DNA of 62,369 nt from Caldilineaceae bacterium SB0661_bin_32 (GCA_009841235.1 VXMH01000063.1:1-62369); one strand, 5' to 3'. Positions 9,583-18,291 are shown, numbered from the stretch's first letter. Notes: generated by a model from the letters alone, not told the origin. A program made the numbers and translations.

Positions 9583-11172
9583 TCAGGCGCTGATGTCCGC
9601 CTGCGTCCACGCCTGATCGACCAGCCGCCACATCTCGCCGGTCGGATTCTTGTCTTGCAGGTCGGGCGGCAGGCGGTGTTGGCGCACGTTGTCGTAGCTG
9701 TACAGGGCGGCGAAACGGCGGATGCTGGCCGGGATGCCGACCGAAGTGAAACCTGGATGTCCAGTGGCGGGGAAGGGCCCGCCGTGGTTCATGGCGGCGG
9801 TGACAGCGACGCCCGTAGGCATCTTGTCGTTCAAGAGCCGGCCCACCTTGGCGCGCAGCAGAGGCGCGAGACGGTCGTACAGCTGATCATCGCTGCCGCC
9901 GTTGTCAGTGTACAGGCAGCCGGTCAGGTTGCCTTCGAAGCGCCCGATAATCTGCTCCATCTGGGCGGCATCCTTTGCCAAAATCACCAGTGAGGAAGGG
10001 CCAAACGCCTCTGTCTGCATTGCCTCCGGATTGGAAAGAAACTCGTCGCCCGACACTGTCAGCAAGGTATTCCGGTAGTAGAAGCCGGGCCTGTCAGCCG
10101 CCGATCCGCCTGCGACGACTTTGGCCCCGTTACCGGACAGGATCTTAAGCGATTCGTCCATTCCTTCCGAGACGCCGCGGTTGAGCAGGACACCGGCCGC
10201 TCCTTCCTCGAAGAGCGCTGCCGACTGTTCAACAAAGGCCTCCGACGCCTCTCCGGCCAGCGTCATCACGAGGCCCGGGTTGGTGCAGAATTGGCCGGTT
10301 CCCATGGTACATGAAGTGAAGAACTCTTCAGCGATCTCTTGCGAACGTTCGGCGAGCGCGCCGGGCAGAAGGAGAATCGGGTTGATGCTGGACATCTCCA
10401 GGTATATCGGTTTGCCGTTGCGATCGGCGACCTCCTTCAGCCGCATGCCGCCGTCGCGGCTGCCGGTAAATCCGACGGCTGCAACGCGGGCGTCGGCAAC
10501 CAGATCGTAGCCGTATTCCGGCTTGAAGCGATAGATCAGCTGTACCAGGCCCTTGGGCGCGCCCGTCTTGCGGATAGCTTCGAGGGCCGATTCAGCCAGC
10601 AGCTGGCTGGTGCGGGAATGGCTCGAGTGCGCCTTGGCAACTACCGGGCTGCCGGCAGCGATGGCTGCGGCGAAGTCGCCGCCGGCCGCGCCATTGAAGG
10701 CAAAGGGAAAGTTGTTCGGCCCGAAGACGACGACGGCTCCGGGCAGTGGGCCGTAACAGGAGCGGATGTTGGCGGCGGTGTCGATCGTGGCCTGGGTCCA
10801 CGAGCGCGCTCGAACGGCCGCTGCGGCCTGGCGCAGTTGATCGGTGGTCCGGGGAAGCTCGATGGCTCTCAGGCGGGTTGGCGCCGGCAGGCCGGTCTCC
10901 TGATGGGCCGTTTCGACAAGCGCGTCGGCCTGACCTTCGATGCTGGCGGCGTAGGCATCGAGAAACTCGGCCAGAAGCTGCCGGGGGGCCTGGCGAAGCT
11001 CTGCCACGGCATCGGCAGCCCCCTGCAGGACAGCCTCGATGTCATCCCATTCGGAGTAGGGAAAAGACCATGGCAGTTTTTCGCCGGTCATGGGATTGGT
11101 GGAATGGTAGCTGCCTGTCGGATTGGCGGCAGCGCGGAACTCTCCGTTGATCAGCAGCGGTTGCAGTGACAT
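9583..11172 (-). CDS. Aldehyde dehydrogenase, 2,5-dioxovalerate (alpha-ketoglutaric semialdehyde) dehydrogenase type
   Basis: A 529-aa NAD(P)-dependent aldehyde dehydrogenase. It has the FGPNNFPFAFN segment of the cofactor domain, a GFTGSRDGG turn, an ELSS-equivalent written LEMSS, and the catalytic Cys in GTGQFCTNPG. The length and the QFCTNPG motif match the subfamily that oxidises alpha-ketoglutaric semialdehyde to 2-oxoglutarate, the last step of non-phosphorylative pentose and hexarate breakdown. It is downstream of an acid-sugar dehydratase on the same strand, with a stem-loop between them. The intermediate 2-keto-3-deoxy-acid dehydratase is not visible here. The ribosome binding site is weak: GGAG lies about 12 bases upstream. 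Confidence 0.88.
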   Translation of the reverse strand: MSLQPLLINGEFRAAANPTGSYHSTNPMTGEKLPWSFPYSEWDDIEAVLQGAADAVAELRQAPRQLLAEFLDAYAASIEGQADALVETAHQETGLPAPTRLRAIELPRTTDQLRQAAAAVRARSWTQATIDTAANIRSCYGPLPGAVVVFGPNNFPFAFNGAAGGDFAAAIAAGSPVVAKAHSSHSRTSQLLAESALEAIRKTGAPKGLVQLIYRFKPEYGYDLVADARVAAVGFTGSRDGGMRLKEVADRNGKPIYLEMSSINPILLLPGALAERSQEIAEEFFTSCTMGTGQFCTNPGLVMTLAGEASEAFVEQSAALFEEGAAGVLLNRGVSEGMDESLKILSGNGAKVVAGGSAADRPGFYYRNTLLTVSGDEFLSNPEAMQTEAFGPSSLVILAKDAAQMEQIIGRFEGNLTGCLYTDNGGSDDQLYDRLAPLLRAKVGRLLNDKMPTGVAVTAAMNHGGPFPATGHPGFTSVGIPASIRRFAALYSYDNVRQHRLPPDLQDKNPTGEMWRLVDQAWTQADISA

Positions 11173-11200
11173 TTGCAGTGGAAACTCCTGTTGGTTTCGC

Positions 11201-11245
11201 TAAAAATTCGAATCCGGGATGAGAGGATGCCGCCCTCTCATCCCG
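11201..11245 (-). terminator. Stem-loop between dehydratase and aldehyde dehydrogenase genes
   Basis: A perfect 12-bp inverted repeat, CGGGATGAGAGG (11215-11226) and its complement (11234-11245), with a 7-base loop. On the minus strand it is followed 8 bases later by a short T-run (A-run at 11202-11206). It can act as a partial terminator or as an attenuator that uncouples the aldehyde dehydrogenase from the dehydratase. Confidence 0.55.
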
Positions 11246-11259
11246 ATCTGGTCTCGGAA

Positions 11260-12423
11260 TCAGTCCACTTCCGCGGAACGTCTATGCCAGTCTTCGGCGA
11301 AGAGATTGAAGTGGACTCTGCGGCGGGGGTTGGCGGCAACAACGTCCTCGTCGAGGGTGACACCGAGGCCGGGACCGGAAGGAAGGGCAAAGTAGCCGTC
11401 TTCAATTTCGGGGTTGCCCGGCGCGGCCTTCTTCACGTAGGCTTCGGCGAAGTCGTTGAAGTGCTCCTGGATCTTGAAGTTGGGCGTGCAGGCTGCCAGG
11501 TGCAGCGCGGCCGCGGTCGAAATGGGGCCGCCCACGTTGTGGGGCGCGATGAGCATGTAATAGGCTTCGGCCCAGGCGGCCAGCTTCTTTGTGTTGAGGA
11601 TGCCGCCGAAATGGGTGATGTCAGGCTGGATTATGTCGCAGGCCTGGAGTTCGAACAGCTCGCGATACTCGTACATCGTGTGCAGACGCTCGCCGGTCGC
11701 GACTGGGATGCCCAGGGGCGCAATGGCATCTGCGGCCTTTTTCTGGGCCGCGATGTTCTCGGGAGGGACAGGCTCCTCAAGCCAGGACGGTTTGAAGCGG
11801 GCCAGTTCACGGGCGAATTCCACCGCGGTCACGGGATTGAAGCGGCCGTGCATCTCTATGAGAATCTCCACGTCCGGACCGACGGCATCGCGCACCGCTT
11901 CGACAAGACCGATCACATAGTTCTTTTCGTCTCGCTCCATTTCGTAGAAGCCGGCGCCGAATGGGTCGAACTTGAGCGCTTTGTAGCCCTTGTCGAGCAC
12001 TCTCTTGGCGGCCGCGTGGAACTCTTCCGGCGTGCGTTCGCCTGTGTACCAGCCGTTGGCGTAGCCTTTGATCTGATGCCTGACTGCGCCGCCCAGCAGC
12101 TTGTATACCGGCTGGTCGAGGGCCTTGCCGATGATATCCCAGCAAGCAACTTCGAGGAGGGCGGTAACGGTCTGGGTAATCTCTCCGGCGCGTCCAAAGT
12201 CCTCGCGGAACATGCGGGCGACGAGGGCTTCGACGTTGAAGGGGTCTTCGCCGAGAATGTAGCGGGGCGCGGCTTCGCTGAGGTAGCCGAGAACGCCGTC
12301 AGTGCGGTTGAGCGCGCGACATTCCCCCACACCGACCAGGCCGTCATCGGTTTCTACCTTGACTATGGTCAGGTTGCGCCATTCGGTGCCCAGCACCATA
12401 GGCGTCACTTTGGAGATCTTCAT
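11260..12423 (-). CDS. Enolase-superfamily acid-sugar dehydratase (galactonate/gluconate dehydratase-like)
   Basis: A 387-aa mandelate-racemase-subgroup enzyme. The capping domain opens with KISKVTPMVLG and VETDDGLVGVGE. The barrel shows KFDPFG on the general-base strand, IEMHGRF carrying a metal Glu plus a His equivalent to the His of DgoD, EEPV, TGERL, and APHNVGGP with the second catalytic His. These resemble D-galactonate/gluconate dehydratases, which give 2-keto-3-deoxy acids. The Asp usually found in the DFHGR motif is Glu here. Start ATG follows GAGGA. With the downstream aldehyde dehydrogenase it suggests a non-phosphorylative sugar-acid route; substrate specificity cannot be fixed by sequence reading. 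Confidence 0.85.
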   Translation of the reverse strand: MKISKVTPMVLGTEWRNLTIVKVETDDGLVGVGECRALNRTDGVLGYLSEAAPRYILGEDPFNVEALVARMFREDFGRAGEITQTVTALLEVACWDIIGKALDQPVYKLLGGAVRHQIKGYANGWYTGERTPEEFHAAAKRVLDKGYKALKFDPFGAGFYEMERDEKNYVIGLVEAVRDAVGPDVEILIEMHGRFNPVTAVEFARELARFKPSWLEEPVPPENIAAQKKAADAIAPLGIPVATGERLHTMYEYRELFELQACDIIQPDITHFGGILNTKKLAAWAEAYYMLIAPHNVGGPISTAAALHLAACTPNFKIQEHFNDFAEAYVKKAAPGNPEIEDGYFALPSGPGLGVTLDEDVVAANPRRRVHFNLFAEDWHRRSAEVD

Positions 12424-12582
12424 TGGAGTCCTCTTTGAATGGGAATCGGTTTCAGACCTGTTGCGCGCATACTGTAGCGCACATGCGGCTAATATGCCAC
12501 ATTTCGGAAGCAGATTGAAGGATTTCAGCTACTGGTTCGGCCACCAACTGGAGGAAGAAACCGTGCACCAGTACGGTCCAAA

Positions 12583-12611
12583 TTGACTTTGCCCCCTGCC
12601 CTTGCTAAAAT
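12583..12611 (+). promoter_or_regulatory. rpsT promoter
   Basis: TTGACT (12583-12588) and TAAAAT (12606-12611) at exactly 17 bases spacing, about 68 bases before the rpsT start. This is one of the best sigma-70-type matches in the window. Confidence 0.75.
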
Positions 12612-12678
12612 GAACTCAACTGTCGTTTTATAGGGAAGTCACAGACGGAGCGGCCAGAGGGCCGCCGTGGAGATACAG

Positions 12679-12945
12679 ATGCCGAATATCAGATCAGCCG
12701 CTAAGCGGGCGCGCCAGGATTTGCGGCGCCGCGACCGCAATCGAGGATATCGCAGTGCCGCCCGAACAGCTGTGAAGAAGGCGCGTGAATCAATTGAAGA
12801 GGCCGATCCGGAGGCGCCCGAGGCAGTGCGCCAGGCTTTCGTGGCTTTGGACAAAGCTGCACAACGCGGCGCAATTCATGCCAACAATGCCGCACGCCGC
12901 AAGAGCAGACTGAAGCGCCAGCAAAAGAAGGCTTTGGCAGAATAA
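12679..12945 (+). CDS. rpsT: 30S ribosomal protein S20
   Basis: An 88-aa, very basic ribosomal protein that binds 16S rRNA and assists early 30S assembly. The PNIRSAAKRARQ start, the helical core rich in Arg/Lys/Ala, and the C-terminal IHANNAARRKSRL motif are diagnostic. The ATG at 12679 is preferred over the in-frame GTG at 12667 because GGAG (12669-12672) is well spaced before it and S20 proteins begin at this position. It is monocistronic, with its own promoter and a hairpin pair after the stop. Confidence 0.97.
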   Translation: MPNIRSAAKRARQDLRRRDRNRGYRSAARTAVKKARESIEEADPEAPEAVRQAFVALDKAAQRGAIHANNAARRKSRLKRQQKKALAE

Positions 12946-12998
12946 AAGCTGGACAGTTCCAGCTTGGGATCTGTCCCGGATTGAGCCGAACCGGGACA
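12946..12998. terminator. Tandem hairpins between convergent rpsT and nth
   Basis: Two stem-loops lie immediately after the rpsT stop: AAGCTGGA/TCCAGCTT (12946-12965, 8-bp stem, 4-base loop) and TGTCCCGG/CCGGGACA (12972-12998). On the minus strand the first stem is followed by TATTCT, so it can end nth transcripts. On the plus strand there is no strong T-run. The pair likely separates the two convergent genes. Confidence 0.5.
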
Positions 12999-13012
12999 AG
13001 AAGAGTTTCCGA

Positions 13013-13768
13013 CTATATGCCCCCTGTGCTCGCATCAGGCGGCTTTTTTTGCGTTCTCGACTCCTGGTCGGGAAGGACTTCCCCCCAATCGCCGGCATGT
13101 ACGTTGTAGTCGCACTCGTCGTTCAAACAGCAGACTGCACAGCGGGGCGTGCGGGCACTGCAGACGGACCGGCCGTGGCGAATCAGGTTCACGTGCAGGC
13201 AATAGTAGGTTTCCTCCGGCAGCATCTCCTCCCAGACGCTTTTGATCTTCTCCGTCGACGCCCGCCGGCCGCTCATGCCCAAGCGCTGGGTCACGCGCTG
13301 AACGTGCGTGTCGACCGGAAAGGCTGCCATGCCGTAGGCAAACAGCAGGACGATGCTGGCAGTCTTGTGGCCTACGCCTGGAAAACGCTGCAAGTAGGTC
13401 TGGGCGGCTGCCGGCGCCATCTCGCGCACGTGATCAAGGTTGTAGCGGCCTTTTTCCCTGTGTAGAATCTCCAGGGTCTCGACAATGTGGGGGGCCTTCT
13501 GGTTGTACATCCCGGCGGTGCGGATGGCGTCTTTGATCTCCTCGAGGGGCGCGGTGCGCACTGCGTCCCAGTCGCCGGCGAAGCGCATCTTGAGGGTTTC
13601 GAACGCTCTACCCGAGTTGCGATCGTTGGTGTTGGCGCTGAGGATTGTCTGGATCAGCTGCTCGAAGCCGGAACGGGTTGGATTCCATTCCGGTTCGTCA
13701 TACTCTTCCACCAGCAGTTCGTAGATTTTGCGGGCCTTCAGTTCCAGCTCGCGTTCTTCCTCTGCCAT
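13013..13768 (-). CDS. nth: Endonuclease III (DNA glycosylase/AP lyase)
   Basis: A 251-aa base-excision repair enzyme that removes oxidised pyrimidines and nicks abasic sites. The helix-hairpin-helix LQRFPGVGHKTASIV carries the catalytic Lys, and FPVDTHVQR carries the catalytic Asp. The 4Fe-4S loop has the classical C-x6-C-x2-C-x5-C spacing near the C-terminus. About 25 extra polar residues follow the cluster, longer than in E. coli Nth. It starts from an ATG behind GGGAA. It is read toward rpsT and lies just upstream of nothing else in its operon; alr begins 40 bp further on the right in the same direction, so co-transcription with alr is possible. Confidence 0.96.
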   Translation of the reverse strand: MAEEERELELKARKIYELLVEEYDEPEWNPTRSGFEQLIQTILSANTNDRNSGRAFETLKMRFAGDWDAVRTAPLEEIKDAIRTAGMYNQKAPHIVETLEILHREKGRYNLDHVREMAPAAAQTYLQRFPGVGHKTASIVLLFAYGMAAFPVDTHVQRVTQRLGMSGRRASTEKIKSVWEEMLPEETYYCLHVNLIRHGRSVCSARTPRCAVCCLNDECDYNVHAGDWGEVLPDQESRTQKKPPDASTGGI

Positions 13769-13807
13769 TGTTTTCCCACTGCGGATCCGGCCGGTCGAAA
13801 CCTGACT

Positions 13808-14977
13808 TCAAATGGCGACGCGGGGCAGCCGCGCCATCAGCCGGCTGGCCACTTCGTAGTTGTTCGTTTTCAGCCGAGCGGCTGCATCCTCCGCCGAGAT
13901 GGCTGCGCCCTGCTGCTCGCCGATCAAGACGACCTCGTCGTCGCGGACAACAGGGAGTCCGGACTCCGTCAGTTCGGTCACGTCAGCGAAAGCATGATCC
14001 ATGCAGATGCGGCCTACGACAGGCGCCTGGCGACCGCCGATGAGCACGCTTTTCCAGGTACGGGGGCTGCGGGGAAAGCCGTCGGCGTAGCCTACCGGGA
14101 CAACAGCCACGGTTCGGGGGCCGGGGGCCCGCCAAGCGTTGCCGTAGGAAACCGGTTCGCCGGGATCCAGGCGGCGAACCTGGGCTATGCGTGCTTTCCA
14201 ACTCAGCACCGGCCAAAATTCCGGCGGCGCCGGTACCTCATCGCTCGGTGAAAGACCATACAGGAGGATGCCGCAGCGGACCGCGTCCAGGTGCGCCTCC
14301 GGCAGATCGACGGTAGCGGCTGAGTTTGCGGCATGGGCAACGGGAGGGCGGCAACCGGCGCGCGTGAGCTGTTCCAGCAGTGAGGTAAAGCGGCGGAGCT
14401 GCATACGGGTGTATTCTTTATTGGCTTCATCAGCCGTACTGAAGTGTGTATAGATGCCTTCCAGCCGTAGACTTGCATTCTCGGAGAGCAGTTTACAGAG
14501 CTCGGGCGCGCCGGCGGGGTCGATACCCAGACGGTGCATTCCCGTGTCCACTTTGAGATGCACGGTCAGTTGTTGACCGCAGCGGGCGGCGGCCTCAGCG
14601 AAGCCAAGGGCAGCACGAGTTTCGTAGACGGATACGGCGAGATCGTATTCCAGCAGCGTTTCGGCCAGTTCCGGCGGCGTGTATCCGAGCAGGAGAATGG
14701 GGGCGCGTACGCCCGCCTGGCGCAGGGAGATCGCCTCGTTCACTGCGGCGACTGCGAGGCGGTCTGCGCCGGCCTCCAGGGCGGCCGGCGCGATCAGCTC
14801 GGCGCCGTGGCCGTAGGCATTGGCCTTGACAACCGCATAGAGAAGGCGGCGGGATCCGATACGCCGCCTGAGCCCGGCTATATTGTTTGCCAGTGCGGCA
14901 AGATCGATCTCCAGCCAGGTTGGACGCGAGGCCTGGCGCGAACGAAGCTGTTCAGAAGGCGATGTAGTGGCTACCAT
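13808..14977 (-). CDS. alr: Alanine racemase
   Basis: A 389-aa PLP enzyme converting L- to D-alanine for peptidoglycan. The PLP Lys is in VVKANAYGHG near residue 50. The catalytic Tyr region is represented by VSYGNAW, and RICMDHAFADVTE is the family's second signature with Asp contacts. The gene overlaps the end of the PHP-domain gene by 7 bases (14971-14977), so the two are probably translated together. nth follows 39 bp downstream, giving a likely PHP-alr-nth operon. The N-terminus has about 20 extra polar residues relative to short Alr proteins. Confidence 0.95.
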   Translation of the reverse strand: MVATTSPSEQLRSRQASRPTWLEIDLAALANNIAGLRRRIGSRRLLYAVVKANAYGHGAELIAPAALEAGADRLAVAAVNEAISLRQAGVRAPILLLGYTPPELAETLLEYDLAVSVYETRAALGFAEAAARCGQQLTVHLKVDTGMHRLGIDPAGAPELCKLLSENASLRLEGIYTHFSTADEANKEYTRMQLRRFTSLLEQLTRAGCRPPVAHAANSAATVDLPEAHLDAVRCGILLYGLSPSDEVPAPPEFWPVLSWKARIAQVRRLDPGEPVSYGNAWRAPGPRTVAVVPVGYADGFPRSPRTWKSVLIGGRQAPVVGRICMDHAFADVTELTESGLPVVRDDEVVLIGEQQGAAISAEDAAARLKTNNYEVASRLMARLPRVAI

Positions 14978-15870
14978 CCGTTCAAGTCCCTAAGTCCCTG
15001 CCACTGTTCCAGTTCGAGGCCGGCCTCGCCGAGACGGTTCGGCTTGCGTTCGCCGTGGTAGTCGCTGCCGCCGGTCTCGAACAGGCCGAACCGGGCCGCG
15101 AGCTCGGCAAAGCATGAGATTGGCCTGTCTGTCGAGTCTCTCCCTTCGGGAGCATAGGGGTACTGGATTTCCAGGCCGTCGAGGCCGACATCAGCCAGGC
15201 GGGCCAAGGACTCTTCGAGGCTGCGAATGCGCCGGTATATGCCTGGATGGGCAAGAACGGCCTTTCCGCCGGCCACATGAGTCAGTTCGATGGCGTCGAT
15301 AACACCCAGGATGAAGGAACGGGGCACGTGAGTGGGATTTTCGGCGTCGGAGGCGAGGTACTGCTGGAAGACGTCGCTCAGGGAACTGAATTTGTGCGGG
15401 TTGTATTTGAGAGCGACCTGGGCGATGTGGGGGCGGCCCGGCACGCCTCCAGCCAGCGCCAGCACTTCATCCACCGGCACACGCAGCCCATAGCTCTGCA
15501 GCCGCTCGACCTGGCGCGATTTCTGTTCGATACGGCTCTCCTTCAGCCGGTTCATTGTATCGAGGAGGGTTGAATTGGTCGGATCGATGCCATAGCCAAG
15601 GATGTCGAAGTCCCGAAAGTCGTTTTCGCGGTCGCGAGCGGTACTGAATTCGACGGCGGGCAGCACGTGCACACCAGCTTCGGCACCGTGAGCCTGGGCG
15701 TCGGCGACGCCGAGAACACTGTCATGGTCGGTCACTGCCAGAACGCGGATGCCCAACTCCGAGGCTTTGCGGACCAGCTCTTCGGGCGTGTCGGTGCCGT
15801 CTGAACAGTTGCTGTGAACTTGCAAGTCCACCGGGTAGACTTGAGGGGAACTGTTGGGCTGGACGTCCAT
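14971..15870 (-). CDS. PHP-domain phosphoesterase (YciV/RNase AM-like)
   Basis: A 299-aa protein of the polymerase-and-histidinol-phosphatase family, close to the YciV group whose members hydrolyse 3',5'-nucleoside bisphosphates or short 5' RNA ends. Visible metal motifs are TDHDS, AVEFS, AVLAHPG and GGSDYHG. The first motif, canonically HxH, reads DLQVHS at residues 15-20, so the first His is Gln17 here while H19 is kept. Activity may depend on a two-metal variant site; this is inference. It is the first gene of the PHP-alr(-nth) set, downstream of the 6S RNA terminator, and starts at ATG 15870. Confidence 0.88.
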   Translation of the reverse strand: MDVQPNSSPQVYPVDLQVHSNCSDGTDTPEELVRKASELGIRVLAVTDHDSVLGVADAQAHGAEAGVHVLPAVEFSTARDRENDFRDFDILGYGIDPTNSTLLDTMNRLKESRIEQKSRQVERLQSYGLRVPVDEVLALAGGVPGRPHIAQVALKYNPHKFSSLSDVFQQYLASDAENPTHVPRSFILGVIDAIELTHVAGGKAVLAHPGIYRRIRSLEESLARLADVGLDGLEIQYPYAPEGRDSTDRPISCFAELAARFGLFETGGSDYHGERKPNRLGEAGLELEQWQGLRDLNGW

Positions 15871-15938
15871 TGCGTTACTGTCCGATCGCTGCTGGATGGC
15901 GGAGTTGGGCTACCCAATTGCGCCGCGGCGCGGGCAGC

Positions 15939-15971
15939 GAATAAAGAAAAACGTCCGGGTGGCCCCGGACG
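15939..15971 (-). terminator. Rho-independent terminator of the 6S RNA gene
   Basis: CGTCCGGG (15952-15959) pairs perfectly with CCCGGACG (15964-15971) around a 4-base loop. On the minus strand the stem is followed by TTTTTCTTTATTC. It ends the transcript that comes from the 6S promoter before the PHP gene begins. Confidence 0.85.
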
Positions 15972-15974
15972 CAT

Positions 15975-16166
15975 TTCCAACCCCGCAATGTCGTGTGATC
16001 CAGTGGGTACGAACCGAGGTTCGTAGGTGGGCGCCGGCTGGTCGCTTCCGTCTTGCCCTTTCCCGCGATGGGGCGGGCTATCACATCCACGTACCTTCGC
16101 CTTGCTCCCGTCTGTCTGGTGTTGGTTCGCCCTCAAACTAGTCAATCACGGGCATTGCAGGGCTGC
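15975..16166 (-). ncRNA. ssrS: 6S RNA (SsrS)
   Basis: A ~192-nt non-coding RNA that would fold into the long rod with a central bulge by which 6S RNA mimics an open promoter and binds sigma-70 RNA polymerase. Direct evidence on the minus strand: the 5' arm (16165-16153) pairs over 13 bases with the 3' arm (15990-15978), and a second short helix pairs GTGAT with ATCAC. An 8-bp hairpin, TACGAACC/GGTTCGTA (16008-16025), sits on the 3' side where known 6S RNAs carry one in the bubble. A terminal CCCGC/GCGGG hairpin is at 16062-16077. It has its own promoter and terminator and lies between aspS and the PHP gene. Length is typical of 6S RNA. Ends are estimated. Confidence 0.8.
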
Positions 16167-16172
16167 AGTGAG

Positions 16173-16202
16173 ACTATAGCACAGTTTGAAACGCCCTGCC
16201 AA
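16173..16202 (-). promoter_or_regulatory. 6S RNA promoter
   Basis: On the minus strand TTGGCA (16202-16197) and TATAGT (16178-16173) are 18 bases apart, placing the start point near 16166, exactly where the closing stem of the 6S RNA begins. It sits 68 bases or more past the aspS stop codon. Confidence 0.8.
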
Positions 16203-16270
16203 ACAGGATTTCGGCACAATGTGGGCCTGCCGGCCGGCAACGATCGACGGCGTCGCGCGTGCAATCCCTC

Positions 16271-18142
16271 TCATTTTGCACTTTCCGTCTGCTCTCTGAC
16301 AGCGATGTGCAGTTCGACGAGCTGTTCGTCTTCAACAAGGCTCGGGGCTTCCAGGAGAAGGTCTGTCCCGGTTGCGGTCTTGGGAAAGGCCATTACCTCG
16401 CGAATGCTCTGGGCATCGGCGAAGAGGGCGACCACTCGCTCGATTCCCATTGCGATACCTCCGTGCGGCGGCGCGCCGTATTGGAAGGCTTCAAGCATAT
16501 GGCCGAACTGTTCGTCCACTTCACTTTCGCTCAGGCCCAGTCGTTGGAACATCCGCATCTGCTGGTCGCTGCGGTGGATGCGGATACTGCCGCCGCCAAT
16601 CTCCCAGCCGTTGAGAACGATATCGTAGGCCTTGGCCTTGACGTCGGCAGGGCGCTGTTCGAGGATGCTCCAGTCCTCGTCACGGGCGCTGGTGAAAGGA
16701 TGGTGGATAGCGCCCCAGCGGTCTTCGTCTCTGTCGTATTCGAGCAGAGGGAAGTCAACCACCCAGCAAAAGGCCAGCAGATTCGAATTGATCAGGTTGG
16801 TACGTGCGCCGATCTCCAGGCGCAGGTTGGCGAGTGCAGGATTGGTTACGGCTTCTTCGTCCGCCACGAGGAGAATCAGATCTCCCTTTGCGGCGCCGGA
16901 TGCTGTGACGATGCCTGCAATCTCCTCCTCGCTGAGGAACTTGATGATCGGACTGCGCAGGCTCTCCGCCGGATAAGCTCCGTCGTCGACGGCTTCCCCG
17001 GTAAGGCCAATCCAGGCCAATCCTTTTGCTCCGTAGGGTTTCACGTATTCGATCAACCCGTCAATCTCTTTGCGGCTCAGCTCCGCCCCCTGTGGGAACA
17101 GAACGCCCTTGACGATGCCGCCGGCGGCCACGGCGTTCTTGAACACGCCAAAACGGCTGTTGCGAACCAGGTCGGTGACTTCGAAAAGTTGGAGCGCAAA
17201 ACGAATGTCCGGGCGGTCGATGCCATATTTGGCCATTGCCTCGTCGTAGGTCAAGACCGGGAACGGGATCTGCTGGACCGGCTTGTCGCTGATCTTTGCG
17301 GACAGTTTGATGAGCATCTCTTCGATGAGAGCCATTATGTCGGCGGCCTCGACGAAGCTCATTTCCAGGTCCAGCTGTGTGAACTCGGGCTGGCGGTCGG
17401 CGCGCAGGTCCTCGTCGCGAAAACAGCGGGCGATCTGAAAGTAGCGCTCGAAGCCGGCAATCATCAGCAGCTGCTTCATCTGCTGGGGGGATTGCGGCAG
17501 CGCGTAGAACCGGCCCGGGTGAATGCGGCTGGGCACGACGAAATCGCGTGCGCCTTCCGGTGTGCTTTTGAGCAGGATCGGCGTCTCGACTTCGAGAAAG
17601 TCCCTGTCGTAGAAATAGTTGCGAATGAAGCGGACGATCTCGTGCCGCAGCCGCAGATTCTCGGCCAGCTTGGGGCGGCGCAGGTCGAGGTAGCGATACT
17701 TCAGCCGCACTGCCTCGTCGACGTCGTCTCCCTGGCTGCCGCTGATGACGAAGGGAGGTGTACGGGCTTCGCTCAGGATTTCCAGATCGCTGGCGATGAC
17801 CTCGATTTCCCCTGTTTCCAGTTCCGGGTTTTCGAAGCCTTGCGGCCGCTTCTGTACCGAGCCGTTCACTTTGACGACAAACTCGCTACGCACCTGGGAA
17901 GCGACTTCAAGCGCTTCCGGACTATTATTGCTATTGCTGGAGCCATTGGACGGATTGGCCGCATTCGGCAGATCGAGTGCAGGGTCATCCGAAACGGTGA
18001 CCTGTGTGATGCCAAAACGGTCGCGCAAGTCCAGGAAAATCAGCCCGCCGTGATCGCGGCGGCGGTTGACCCACCCGGAAAGAGTGACCGCTTTCCCGGC
18101 ATCGCTGGCTCGCAGTTCGCCGCAAGTATGGGTCTTCAGCAT
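16271..18142 (-). CDS. aspS: Aspartate--tRNA ligase (AspRS)
   Basis: A 623-aa class II bacterial-type aminoacyl-tRNA synthetase. The N-terminal OB-fold anticodon domain has [20 protein letters not shown]. Motif 2 is in [18 protein letters not shown], a GAD insert occupies the middle, and the C-terminal [14 protein letters not shown] is motif 3. The start is the ATG at 18142, 8 bases after GGAG; an upstream start at 18211 would add 23 non-family residues. Unusually, residues ~54-74 of the OB fold contain an Asn/Ser/Pro-rich insert not seen in standard AspRS. Whether it charges tRNA-Asn as well cannot be told from reading. Confidence 0.97.
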   Translation of the reverse strand: MLKTHTCGELRASDAGKAVTLSGWVNRRRDHGGLIFLDLRDRFGITQVTVSDDPALDLPNAANPSNGSSNSNNSPEALEVASQVRSEFVVKVNGSVQKRPQGFENPELETGEIEVIASDLEILSEARTPPFVISGSQGDDVDEAVRLKYRYLDLRRPKLAENLRLRHEIVRFIRNYFYDRDFLEVETPILLKSTPEGARDFVVPSRIHPGRFYALPQSPQQMKQLLMIAGFERYFQIARCFRDEDLRADRQPEFTQLDLEMSFVEAADIMALIEEMLIKLSAKISDKPVQQIPFPVLTYDEAMAKYGIDRPDIRFALQLFEVTDLVRNSRFGVFKNAVAAGGIVKGVLFPQGAELSRKEIDGLIEYVKPYGAKGLAWIGLTGEAVDDGAYPAESLRSPIIKFLSEEEIAGIVTASGAAKGDLILLVADEEAVTNPALANLRLEIGARTNLINSNLLAFCWVVDFPLLEYDRDEDRWGAIHHPFTSARDEDWSILEQRPADVKAKAYDIVLNGWEIGGGSIRIHRSDQQMRMFQRLGLSESEVDEQFGHMLEAFQYGAPPHGGIAMGIERVVALFADAQSIREVMAFPKTATGTDLLLEAPSLVEDEQLVELHIAVREQTESAK

Positions 18143-18262
18143 AGCAGTGCTCCGTAAGGTTGGAACTGAAAATCGCGCATTTCGTGAGTTCACAGTGCAG
18201 GCAAGAATCAAAGGCTCTCGGTGTACTGCGCCACCTCCGCTTCTGCGCGCATATAAAGCTCA

Positions 18263-18291
18263 ATTATAGATGGGACGCGGGAGCGATGCAA
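18263..18291 (-). promoter_or_regulatory. aspS promoter
   Basis: On the minus strand TTGCAT (18291-18286) and a perfect TATAAT (18268-18263) with 17-base spacing, giving a leader of roughly 115 nt before the aspS ATG. Confidence 0.7.

Noticed and set aside
16259..18157. A 632-codon open frame on the plus strand opposite aspS
   Set aside because: It is the antisense shadow of aspS: no ribosome binding site, composition typical of reversed codons, no family character.
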